This document shows positions 1-10,000 of a stretch of DNA of 64,000 nt, piece by piece. Source of the DNA: Xylocopa sonorina (taxonomy: Eukaryota > Arthropoda > Insecta > Hymenoptera > Apidae); NCBI RefSeq assembly GCF_050948175.1, contig NW_027490117.1:1612001-1676000 (forward strand), given 5' to 3'. How positions within the stretch are numbered: position 1 is the first letter of the stretch; each line of letters opens with the position of its first letter. The notes below the pieces were generated by a model that saw nothing but the letters and a program-made list of their open reading frames with translations, was not told where the DNA came from and did no database searches. A program made the translations under genes and the position numbers.

Positions 1-1630
1 TCGCGCTCCCGAGCTGATCAAGTATCTCGGTAATGCAAGGGAGGGGATAGGCATCGGCGACAGATTTCTCATTGAGTGCGCGGTAGTCGATGACGACGCG
101 CCATTGCTTGTTGCCCAAGGAGTCCGGTTTCTTTGGGACAACCCACAATGGCGAATTATATGGTGATTTTGACGGAGAGATGACACCATTTTGTAAAAAT
201 TTGTCGACTTGTCGTCGAATCTCCTCCTTATGAGCTGGTGGGAAACGGTATTGTTTCACATTGACGGGGCGGTCGTCGACGGTTGGAATCTTGTGCGTGG
301 TTGCTGACGTATGCCCTAATTTATCCCCCTCAATGTGAAAAAGCTCCTGCGTGCTTTGAACGAGACGGACGACGTGCTCTCTTTCCTCTGCGTTGAGGTG
401 GTCGAGACGGAGGAGACTAAGAATTCGATCTAAGCGAGATTTCGAAAGGTTGGCGGATTTCGATGTTTGTTTTAACGGCGCCTGTTGTACATTATTTTTA
501 ACCGCCTGAGCATAAGAGATCTGTTGAACATTCGCGATTTTGCAACGCGAAGGAGGAGTTTCGATTGTCGAATATGGTGTCTGATTCGAGAAAGAAATAG
601 AAGTTTTCCCTTTTTGGGATGAGCCGATCGGTACGGCGGATACGTTGGATTTAGTAGATTTAGAAAAAACCGGATACAGCGACGGACTATCCTCCTCGTG
701 GAGGGGAGTCATGATTTGCGCGGGCTCGAGTATGATCTCTGGTAACGCGATTTCGACGGCGCGGTCGGATGAATTAATTATTCGAGTTACCGCTTTGCCC
801 CGAATTACTCTGACGAGAGCGTTTCCGAAAAATATGCCCGGCGCAAGATCGATACGAGGAATTATACCTTCCGCGAGATTCGAATTAACTACGCGGACCT
901 TGATACCGATATTTGATCTCGGCGGAATGGAGATACGGTCTCCTGACTTCGGAGAAGCTGCTTTGTCTTGCGTTCGAAGCTTCGATTTCGTTGTTGCATC
1001 GCGTTTCAGCGGAGGCGATGATTTACGCGGCGGGCGCGGCGGCGGAGGGGGAATAGATTCCGTGCGCGGCGCTTGTTTACGTTTCGGCGATAGGAGAGGC
1101 TTTATTTTCGACTCCGGTGACGGTTCCTCGAGTGCTTCGATATCGTCTTCGAAAGGAATTCTCTTACCATTCCATTTGATTATTTTATTTGGAAAAGAGA
1201 TTTCTGCGTCCATACAGAACCCGGAGCCGAGGATCCCGCTTGGTTTAAGGGGAAAATCATCCTCGACCACATTAAAAGGAACGACGCGACCGAAAATGAC
1301 AAGATTCACCGTCCCTAAGGTTGCGGTTTTGCCATCGGTTACCCCTGTTATTATGACGATCTCGGACTTATCGATTCGCGCGGATGCTTTTAGAGCCGAA
1401 CGTTTTATAATATTTATTTCCGCTCCAGTGTCCACCATGAAGCGAGTTGGTGAAATTAGAAGATCGGATTTTAAAATTACGTTTGGCGTGCTAGTTTTTC
1501 CGGTTATGTTTATCGCGGCGTTTCGTCGATTTCCGCGTTGGAGTTGCTCGCGGCGAGAGGACGGACTGGGTACGCGGCCTCGCCACCTGTCTCGCGGCGG
1601 GTGCGGAGGCCATTGTCGTTTCCCGAATTT
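1..1630 (-). CDS. pol: Pol polyprotein of E1, N-terminal part (protease to start of RT), cut by window edge
   Basis: The pol frame is open from 1630 (just after the last in-frame stop) leftwards to the window edge. The ATG at 1438 sits two codons before the DTG protease active site, so it is an unlikely natural start. Translation most likely enters from gag by -1 frameshifting at 1618-1624. The visible part covers the aspartic protease (DTG, then ILG about 65 residues later), a proline-rich linker, a domain of unknown role, and the start of the reverse transcriptase. It stops before the first RT catalytic aspartate. The one base difference from E2 that I noticed is silent. Integrity of the rest of pol cannot be judged here. 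Confidence 0.85.
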
Positions 1631-2829
1631 TTATTTACCGCGTTGTTGTACTGCCTTTTGCGGCACTCGCCTATTTCGTGCCCCGGGGTCTTGCAATAGC
1701 GACAAAATTTGGGCGCGTCCCTGGCTACGATTTGTCTCGGTTGTTCGTACGCGGGGCCTCGAGTAGGAGGCGGTACGTCCCTGGATCGCAAGTATTCCTG
1801 CGGTCGGTACGGCGATGGCGGTCTGAGCCGACACTCGGTCGCGTAATGTCCGATATTATTGCATTTTCGGCAAATAATTTCGGCTGGTTTTTCGCGCGAT
1901 TCTGGTCGCGCGACACGCGATCTACCTAGCCGGTTGCAATCACGTTCGTGCATTTGATAGAGCTCCCGCGCTCGAGCGAACGTTTCTCGCAATGTACCGA
2001 ATGAACTTATAGTCATTTGCATTCGAATTTCCGGAATGAGACCGTCTTTAAAACATTGTAGGGTGAGCGCGTCTACGTCATCGAGCGATTCCGGTGTGTC
2101 TCGTCGAGCAAGCCTCTCGCAATCAATTATAGCGGTTCTAAGATCTTTTACTCGACCGATGTAATCTAGAATGTGCTCGTTCGCGCGCATAAATATATTA
2201 GCAAGTTCACCCCGATAATGATGAGCTGATTTTACGGAGCAAAAAGTGCTGCGAAGAACGTCCGTTAATTCGAGTATTGTGTAACACGGCTCGTCTTCTA
2301 GCGCGGCGTAGGCACGACCCTTGAGTTTTCCCTTAAGCAGGCGTGTGAAAGTTCGCTCGCACCCATTAGGGATAAGCTCATAAGCGCGTTTACACGCTCG
2401 GGTAAACTGAAGAATTGGAATGTTCTGACCATCGAATGTCGGCACGGCTTCGAGGGCCTGCTTAAGCGATAGCTCGTCGTGTTGCGAACTATTTGTATTA
2501 ACATCGGAGCTCGAATTATGTCCGGAAAGCGGATTTCCCCGAGGAATATCCAGCGAAACGGTATCGTCGCGCGTTAAATCAGGCGTTCTGCGAATAGATT
2601 CTAATTCACGGCGTAAAATTTCTATTTGCTGGAGCAACGCGGCATTACTCGGATCGGTCGCTTTCGTATTTTTCGCTGAAGTATTTTGTTGCGCGGTACT
2701 AGGAAGAGGCTCGGCGATAGCGTCTTGGAAGTCGAGCGTTCTGCTAATGCGTTTTTCGCGTTCGGAATCGGCCATCGCGGCGGCTCGCTGTGTCTGCTGG
2801 CGCGTTTTTGTCGGAGTCCGGGTTGCCAT
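1510..2829 (-). CDS. gag: Gag polyprotein of E1 (439 aa)
   Basis: This is the structural protein that would form the retrotransposon particle and bind its RNA. The N-terminal third is polar and charged. A capsid-like helical region follows at about residues 125-270, of the kind seen in arthropod Gypsy Gag proteins. The C-terminal part has two zinc knuckles of the form CX2CX4HX4C, at residues 320-333 and 376-389. The start is the first ATG after the primer-binding site, about 82 bases after the LTR. The predicted protein appears identical to those of E2 and E3. The last 121 bases overlap the open pol frame. Confidence 0.93.
   Translation of the reverse strand: MATRTPTKTRQQTQRAAAMADSEREKRISRTLDFQDAIAEPLPSTAQQNTSAKNTKATDPSNAALLQQIEILRRELESIRRTPDLTRDDTVSLDIPRGNPLSGHNSSSDVNTNSSQHDELSLKQALEAVPTFDGQNIPILQFTRACKRAYELIPNGCERTFTRLLKGKLKGRAYAALEDEPCYTILELTDVLRSTFCSVKSAHHYRGELANIFMRANEHILDYIGRVKDLRTAIIDCERLARRDTPESLDDVDALTLQCFKDGLIPEIRMQMTISSFGTLRETFARARELYQMHERDCNRLGRSRVARPESREKPAEIICRKCNNIGHYATECRLRPPSPYRPQEYLRSRDVPPPTRGPAYEQPRQIVARDAPKFCRYCKTPGHEIGECRKRQYNNAVNKNSGNDNGLRTRRETGGEAAYPVRPLAASNSNAEIDETPR
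1576..1624 (-). promoter_or_regulatory. -1 ribosomal frameshift signal of E1
   Basis: On the minus strand, the heptamer GGGAAAC (1618-1624) lies in the gag frame as G GGA AAC. It is followed by 6 bases and then an interrupted hairpin (1576-1611). It is identical to the E3 signal, which is described in full in that entry. Confidence 0.7.
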
Positions 2830-2880
2830 ATCTAGTTTCGCGGTTCCTTTCGGCAGAATTTCCGGAGGAAACGCGTGGCT

Positions 2881-2898
2881 ATCCCACCGCTGTCACCA
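2881..2898 (-). other. Primer-binding site of E1 (tRNA-Leu-like)
   Basis: The sense strand reads TGGTGACAGCGGTGGGAT. This is complementary to a tRNA ending ATCCCACCGCTGTCACCA. It matches the 3' end of a eukaryotic tRNA-Leu, as I remember it, except at one base. It begins 13 bases after the 5' LTR, a larger gap than usual. Confidence 0.75.
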
Positions 2899-3043
2899 AA
2901 AATAACTTTCGTGTCACGTCCCGAGGTGCGGTTGCGCTCGCAACGGTGGCACAAAGTCGTAACCGTTCCCGAAAATAACGCGAATTGCGTCCGGACCGGG
3001 TTCGTTGGCGTTTCGGACTCGATAAAACGGTAATTAACACTAA

Positions 3044-3052
3044 ACTTACCTT
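3044..3052 (-). promoter_or_regulatory. Candidate splice donor in E1 leader
   Basis: The sense strand reads AAG|GTAAGT, a perfect match to the 5' splice-site consensus, about 130 bases before the 3' end of the LTR. Use is unproven because no partner acceptor was identified. Confidence 0.35.
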
Positions 3053-3787
3053 GCGAAGGCTTGATTCCGCTGTCTGATTTCTCTTTCCAGGTACCTGGAG
3101 CGCCTTGGATCCGCAACCGGGATGGCGGCGGCGTACGGCTGGAACGAAGGTACGGGTCGTGCGGCGAAGGAAACCTCCTTCACAGGAACCAGGACTCGAA
3201 CGCAGGAAATTGAATATTCCGGTGCATCACCCACGTATTCCCGAGCGAGACGACGAATAAACTCTCTCCTCCCCGCGCGTCGTGTACGCTTTGTCGGAGG
3301 TGCAAGGCTCGTCGAGAATACTTGAACTTCGGTCGAGTACGGCGCGGCTAAGCGTTGGTTCGCTCTAGCTTACCGGGATCAACCTGGGCGCAAGATATTC
3401 TGTATACGGTAGAAGTGAGGATGGAGCAACTAAGCGCTGGTTCGCTCTAGTCGTCGAGCCTCAAGACTATCGCAGATGAGATATAGAAATAGAATAATCG
3501 CGAGCGTACCCGTGGAGTAGAATTAAGGAATTGTATTTGAACTCGAATAAAGATACTTTGAATCTGGTAAAAATAAACTATATTCTATGATTTCACTATA
3601 CTAAATACACTTGACTAAGTTCTAAGTTACTGACTAGCGATTACAATGAGAATTAGAAATAGTATAAAGTATCGAATGGACTCCGCTATGGGAGTATGGA
3701 TAGAGACGAATGCATTAGAGCTAATTGCTCGTTGCGAATGAGCCTATTGCTCGGATCGGAAGTGCATCGTTCGGATGCTGGATTAGA

Positions 3788-3899
3788 ACTCCTCGGTTCG
3801 GAGATGAGATGCGAACTCTCCAGTTCGGAGATGAGATACCAACTCTCCCGTTCGGAGGTGAGATTGGAACTCTCCCGTTCGGAGATGTGATACGAACTG
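3788..3899. repeat. 27-bp minisatellite inside E1 LTR (4 units)
   Basis: There are four degenerate 27-bp units built around TCTCCGAACTGGAGAGTT on the sense strand. Units differ mainly in a few positions after GAGTT. The same array occurs in all LTRs of the window, with three or four units. Confidence 0.8.
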
Positions 3900-4472
3900 A
3901 CTCTCGGATCTCGCGTCCGCGACCTCCTTGGGTCGCGCGGCGCGCGAGTCGCTGGGCCCTCGCGGTGGGGCGGACGGTTGGAGTAGGGCGGCCGCTCGGC
4001 CCTCGTGGTGGGGCGGCCGTTCGGAGTGGGGCGCGGCCCGCGTTAAGCGTGAGCCGCGAGCGTCGAGTGTGCGCGCGAGTGCAACGGAACATAACCGTGC
4101 ATGAAAGAATATATACATATATTCACTTAAATCTAGGTGTGTGTTGGTGTGTATGTACATAGGTGAGTAGTGTGCTTATTCTAATCCCACATGTACGAGA
4201 AGTACGTATAGGGCTTCGTGATTGCTGGGGATTCGACCCAGTACGTGTCGGAGAGCTCCTCGCCCTCGTAATACGGGGTGAAGTCCTCCCCCTCGTGTGT
4301 GGAGATCGCGCGTGGGCGCGGCATGCTGCATCCCTCTTCCCTCTCGTACCTTTGTCTCCTTCTGTAGGGACGGCGAGTCGGCGGGTGGCCCGTGTGCAGG
4401 GGCTCCGGATACGGATGCTGGGGATGATGAGGTGGACGCCGGAGGGTGGCAGGCGGTACGCCTGACGTTACA

Positions 4473-5470
4473 GTCGCATTTACATTCATTTGAATCGTAG
4501 ACGAGGAACGCATAACACTTCGCAATGAATATTATATCTTATCATGAAACATAGATATGAGATGCAATATCTCGTTTTAAGAAGCATTTGAACACTATTG
4601 CTTCGATACGTAGACATCTGCAAACGCTATTTCCTTGCAAGGAAGTGTCGCATTTACATTCATTTGATGTGTTGACGAGGAATACATAACACTTCGCAAA
4701 TCATATTATATCTTACCATGAAACATAGAAATGAGATGCGATATCGCGTTTTAAGAAGCATTAGAACTCTATTGCTACGGTACCTAGACATTTGCAGACT
4801 CTATTTCCTAGCAAGGAAGTGTCGCATTTACCTTCATTTGAGGTGTAGACGAGGAATACATAACACTTCGCAAATCATATTACATCTTACCATGAAACAT
4901 AGAAATGAGATGCGATATCGCATTTTAAGAAGCATTAGAACTCTATTGCTACGATACCTAGACATCTGCAGACACTATTTCCTAGCAAGGAAGTGTCGCA
5001 TTTACATTCATTTGAAGTGTAGACGAGGAATACATGACACTTCGCAAGTCATATTATATCTTACCATGAAACATAGAAATGAGATGCAATATCGCGTTTT
5101 AAGGAGCATTAGAACTCTATCGCTACGATACCTAGAAATCTGCAGACGCTATTTCCTAGCAAGGAAGTGTCGCATTTACATTAATTTGAAGTGTAGACGA
5201 GGAATACATAACACTTCGCAAATCATATTATATCTTACCATGAAACATAGAAATGAGAAGCGATATCGCGTTTTAAGAATCATAAGAAATCTATTGCTAC
5301 GATACGTAGACATCTGCAAACGCTATTTCCTAGCGAGGAAGTATCACATTCACATTCATTTGAAGTGTTGTCGAGGAATACATAACACTTCGCAAATCAT
5401 GTTATATCTTACCATGAAACATAGAAATGAGATGCGATATCGCGTTTTAAGAATCATATGAACTCTATTG
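4473..5470 (+). repeat. 174-bp satellite array, segment 1 (998 bp)
   Basis: The segment holds five full monomers plus two partial ones. Taking the monomer to begin at ATGAAACAT, it runs from phase 104 to phase 57. Its length is exactly that expected without any net indel (128 + 5x174). It separates E1 from E2. It contains a 247-codon open frame (4718-5461) that results from the 174-bp period being a multiple of three. I see no gene. Confidence 0.95.
5467..5470 (+). other. Target site duplication of E2, left copy (ATTG)
   Basis: ATTG immediately precedes the E2 LTR and is repeated directly after the other LTR at 14504-14507. Removing E2 and one copy restores an unbroken satellite monomer at phase 54-57. 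Confidence 0.9.
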
Positions 5471-7032
5471 TGTCACGTCCCGAGGTGCGGTTGCGCTCGC
5501 AACGGTGGCACAAAGTCGTAACCGTTCCCGAAAATAACGCGAATTGCGTCCGGACCGGGTTCGTTGGCGTTTCGGACTCGATAAAACGGTAACTAACACT
5601 AAACTTACCTTGCGAAGGCTTGATTCCGCTGTCTGATTTCTCTTTCCAGGTACCTGGAACGCCTTGGATCCGCAACCGGGATGGCGGCGGCGTACGGCTG
5701 GAACGGAGGTACGGGTCGTGCGGCGAAGGAAACCTCCTTCACAGGAACCAGGACTCGAACGCAGGAAATTGAATATTCTGGTGCATCACCCACGTATTCC
5801 CGAGCGAGACGACGAATAAACTCTCTCCTCCCCGCTCGTCGTGTACGCTTTGTCGGAGGTGCAAGGCTCGTCGAGAATACTTGAACTTCGGTCGAGTACG
5901 GCGCGGCTAAGCGTTGGTTCGCTCTAGCTTACCGGGATCGACCTGGGCGCAAGATATTCTGTACACGGTAGAAGTGAGGATGGAGCAACTAAGCGCTGGT
6001 TCGCTCTAGTCGTCGAGCCTCAAGACTATCGTAGATGAGATATAGAATTAGAATAATCGCGAGCGTACCCGTGGATTAGAATTAAGGAATTGTATTTGAA
6101 CTCGAATAAAGATACTTTGAATCTGGTAAAAATAAACTATATTCTATGATTTCACTATACTAGATACACTTGACTAAATTCTAAGTTACTGACTAGCGAT
6201 TACAATGAGAATTAGAAATAGTATAAAGTATCGAATGGACTCCGCTATGGGAGTATGGATAGAGACGAATGCATTAGAGCTAATTGCTCGTTGCGAATGA
6301 GCCTATTGCTCGGATCGGAGGTGCATCGTTCGGATGCTGGATTAGAACTCCTCGGTTCGGAGATGAGATACGAACTCTCCAGTTCGGAGATGAGATGAGA
6401 ACTCTCCCGTTCGGAGATGTGATACGAACTCTCCAGTTCGGAGGTGAGATTGGAACTGCCTCCCGGATCTCGCGTCCGCGACCTCCTCGGGTCGCGCGGC
6501 GCGCGAGTCGCTGGGCCCTCGCGGTGGGGCGGACGGTCGGAGTAGGGCGGCCGCTCGGCCCTCGTGGTGGGGCGGCCGTTCGGAGTGGGGCGCGGCCCGC
6601 GTTAAGCGTGAGCCGCGAGCGTCGAGTGTGCGCGCGAGTGCAACGGAACATAACCGTGCATGAATAAAATATATACATATATTCACTTAAATCTAGGTGT
6701 GTGTTGGTGTGTATGTACATAGGTGAGTAGTGTGCTTATTCTAATCCCACATGTACGAGAAGTACGTATAGGGCTTCGTGATTGCTGGGGATTCGACCCA
6801 GTACGTGTCGGAGAGCTCCTCGCCCTCGTAATACGGGGTGAAGTCCTCCCCCTCGTGTGTGGAGATCGCGCGTGGGCGCGGCATGCTGCATCCCTCTTCC
6901 CTCTCGTACCTTTGTCTCCTTCTGTAGGGACGGCGAGTCGGCGGGTGGCCCGTGTGCAGGGGCTCCGGATACGGATGCTGGGGATGATGAGGTGGACGCC
7001 GGAGGGTGGCAGGCGGTACGCCTGACGTTACA
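5471..7032 (-). repeat. 3' LTR of E2 (1,562 bp)
   Basis: The LTR is bounded by TG...CA and is identical to 12942-14503 except for two substitutions by eye. The right end (U3 in the sense direction) contains the last 97 codons of pol, which stop at 6741. It contains four 27-bp minisatellite units at about 6347-6458. Confidence 0.95.
6347..6458. repeat. 27-bp minisatellite in E2 3' LTR (4 units)
   Basis: Four tandem 27-bp units are present, in the same arrangement as the E2 5' LTR but with different unit variants from E1 and E3. Confidence 0.75.
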
Positions 7033-10000
7033 CCACCCCCCTTGGAAAAAGAATCTCGGCCATGCCGAGATCTCTTGTCTGTTGGGTAGATTTCGGGATG
7101 CTGGATCCTTCTCTTGGTCCTGTCGGCTGGATGCTGCGGAATCTGAGGTTTTTCGCCTGGTTGATCCTGGCGATAACGTTTGGAGATTGGACCGTGACTG
7201 CGGGCTTCCTTCGGATTGCAGGCACTTTCGTCGCTTTCACTTTCAGCGTTCGTTTGAATGTCACTGCTCTCACTGACTTCATTTTCAGTTTTTCGCACTT
7301 TTCTTTCACTAGCATCCACACTCTGCATACTATGCATTCGTTTACAAATTTTGATTTTGTTCGTATGAACAACTTTATGGCGCCCTTTCACATTCAGCTT
7401 AACATTACAATTGCCCAAAATTTCGAGGATACGGTACGGTCCAGAATACTGTGCCTGGAACTTATGTTTGTTCGGCTCTTTTAAAAGATAGACCCATTGG
7501 CCTACCTCGAAGTTTTGGACATTGAGATTTCGGTCATAATAATATTTGGAACGGCGTTTCGCATTGTCTAGATTGGCTTTAGCCAAATCCTGAGATTTCG
7601 AGATTTTCTCCTGAAGTTGTATAAGATAGTCGCTATAAGTTTCGTTATCAGAGCTGTCCTGAAAAGGAGTGGCTGACGGCGTCCTAGCTATCCTGCCGAA
7701 CACTAGTTCGTGTGGGGTGTATAATGTACCCTCGTGCACACTGGTGTTGTATGAAAACATTGCGTACGGTAACCAATTCACCCAATCGTTACTCGACTCT
7801 ATGTAATGCTTCAGATATTCGGCCAGGACGTGGTGAGATCGTTCAACGGACCCGTTTGTCTGTGGATGGAACGCAGTGGACTTGTATTGCTTAATACGGA
7901 ATTTGATTGCTATGGCTTTAATCAAGCTATTTATAAAGTTCGAACCTTGGTCCGTGAGTATGCCTTTCGGGCATCCGAACTTACAAATGAATTCTTTTAT
8001 TAAAGCTTCGGCAATGTCTACTGCGGTGGTGGTTTTGAGAGGAACTGCGATTGAGTATTTAGTGAGGAGATCTTGGATCGTGAGGATACTGGTATAACCG
8101 TCGGAAGTTTCGGGAAGAGGACCCATTACGTCCATTGAAATCTTATCGAATGCCCTGCCAGGGGTGTCGGTTAAAGTGAGAGGCTGTCTGGTCTTTACCC
8201 GGACCAGTTTCTCTGTCTGACAACTTTTACATTTGCCAATATATTCTTGTATTTGTGTTTTCATGTTTGGCCAAAAGTATTGTTGTCTGATGCGAGAATA
8301 AGTTTTATTAACCCCTTTGTGACCTCCCACAGGGGAGTCGTGGTTTTCTCTTATTATTTTCAGTCGCTCTTCGACCGAAGGGGTTTTAATGAGGCCCTGG
8401 CAGACCGTAATCTGGACAGTTGTTTCGTAAAACAGGTCTTGAAGGATTTTCTGGATTCGGGACCAGGATACGGAGTCTAGATAGGTTTGTGCGATACTAA
8501 ATGTTTGTAATTGTAATTCGTTTACAACGTCGCACAAGGATCTGAATGTTTCTATTACGGTCTGGAAATTGATTGATCTGGTGGAATGTTCGACGATTGG
8601 AAGCTGGATTTGGAATTCGTTTCCGATTTGTATGACTTTGGCTTTGGTAAGAACGTGATTTTTGTTTGGAAGGAATTTTTCAGCGTTCGCTAGATCTTTG
8701 GCGCCCGTGTCATAGGGGTGCCCAGATTGCGTGACGAAGACAACTACATTGTCTCGTCGCGTTGATAATGCGTCACGGCTGAAATTAAACAGAGGTTCGC
8801 GTCGGAAAAATTCATTTGGAGCAGGAGTATAAAAGTCGGTGCTGTCGCTGGCGACTTGCGGAGGTGGTGCTGTGTTGGTACGGAAGGACGTGCCTGGAGT
8901 CGGTAATTCAGGTTCTGATGTTACCGGAGTAGGAGGAGGCGCTAGTGTGGTATACTTTTTACGGGTTTCCGGAGGCACATCGAAGATGTCGTCCTCCGAG
9001 TTTTCTGAATACGAGAGCGGAAAAATTTGAGCGGGATTCCGCGACAATGCGTCCGCATTAAGGTTCGTTTTTCCACTTTTATAGACCATCTCGTAGTCAA
9101 ATTCCGCTAACTTAAGCCTCCACCGTACGAGTCTACTTGACGGGTCCTTGACCGAATTCATCCACACTAACGGTCGATGGTCGGTAACGAGTTTGAATTG
9201 ATTACCGTATATGTATGGACGAAAGTAATGGACGGCGTAGACAATCGCCAGACACTCCTTCTCGATCGTGGAGTAGTTTTTCTCCGCAGCGTTTAACAGT
9301 CGCGACGTGTACGCGATTGGCAAGTCGCGGCCTATTGGTCCTTGACTCAAGATAGCACCAATAGCTTCGGCGGACGCGTCGGTCGTTATCACGAATGGTT
9401 GTTTAAAGTTGGGGTACTGCAAGATAGGCGCTTCGCATAGGCAATCTCGGAGTTTGACGAATGAATTCTCTTGCTCGTTACGCCATACAAAGGGCGCGTC
9501 TTTTTTTAACAAATTTGTAAGTGGCTTAGCAATATTAGAAAAATTTGCGATGAACCGCCTGTAGTATCCCGCGAGCCCGAGGAATTGTTTGATCTGTTTC
9601 GCGTTGCGCGGGCGCGGAAAATTTTTGACGGCGCTAATTTTCGCAGGGTCAGGTTTTACACCGTGCTCACTGATAATATGACCCAAATAGCTTACTTCTC
9701 TCCTCAAGAATTCGCACTTATCCGGCTGCAATACTAAATTAGCTTCTTTGAGCCGTTGAGTTAATTTATCGAATTTAAGTCGATGTTCTTGAAGAGAGCT
9801 AGCGTAGATAACAATGTCGTCCAAATAGACGAAAATTTCGTTCCCCTGGAGACCGGACAGGACATTGTCCATAAGTCGTTGGAACGTCGCTGGCGCATTT
9901 TTTAATCCGAATGGCATTCTTTTAAATTCATAATGCCCGTGAGGCGTCGAAAAAGCGGTTTTGGGAGCATCGGCGGGCTCCATTGGGATCTGGTGAAATC

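Larger units (their letters stand above)
1..4472 (-). mobile_element. Ty3/Gypsy LTR retrotransposon copy E1, truncated by window edge
   Basis: This is the 5' part of a minus-strand Gypsy-type element. Reading right to left it contains the 5' LTR (2912-4472), primer-binding site, gag, frameshift signal and the beginning of pol, and then runs off the window at base 1. The internal part (1-2911) aligns to E2 at a constant offset of 10,030 bases. I saw one substitution in that stretch (position 668). The right flank is satellite starting GTCG, so the target duplication is expected to be GTCG, but its partner lies outside the window. Confidence 0.95.
2912..4472 (-). repeat. 5' LTR of E1 (1,561 bp)
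   Basis: The LTR is bounded by TGT...ACA. The sense termini TGTAACGTC and GACGTGACA form an imperfect inverted repeat. It contains a very CpG-rich block, a four-unit 27-bp minisatellite (about 3788-3899), and a consensus splice donor near its 3' end. The TATA-like motif seen in E2 and E3 is altered here (about 4101-4120). Its sequence is closest to the 3' LTR of E3 and differs from the E2 LTR at a dozen or more positions. Confidence 0.93.

Noticed and set aside
645..1766. 373-codon open frame opposite gag/pol, repeated at 10675-11796 and on the minus strand at 26072-27193
   Set aside because: It is an antisense shadow of CpG-rich gag-pol sequence, with no domain and no start context. It is long only because the coding strand avoids the relevant codons.
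3500..3650. AATAAA polyadenylation signal in the LTR
   Set aside because: The AATAAA strings seen in the LTRs are on the antisense strand of the elements. I found no clear sense-strand signal in the LTR and did not annotate one.
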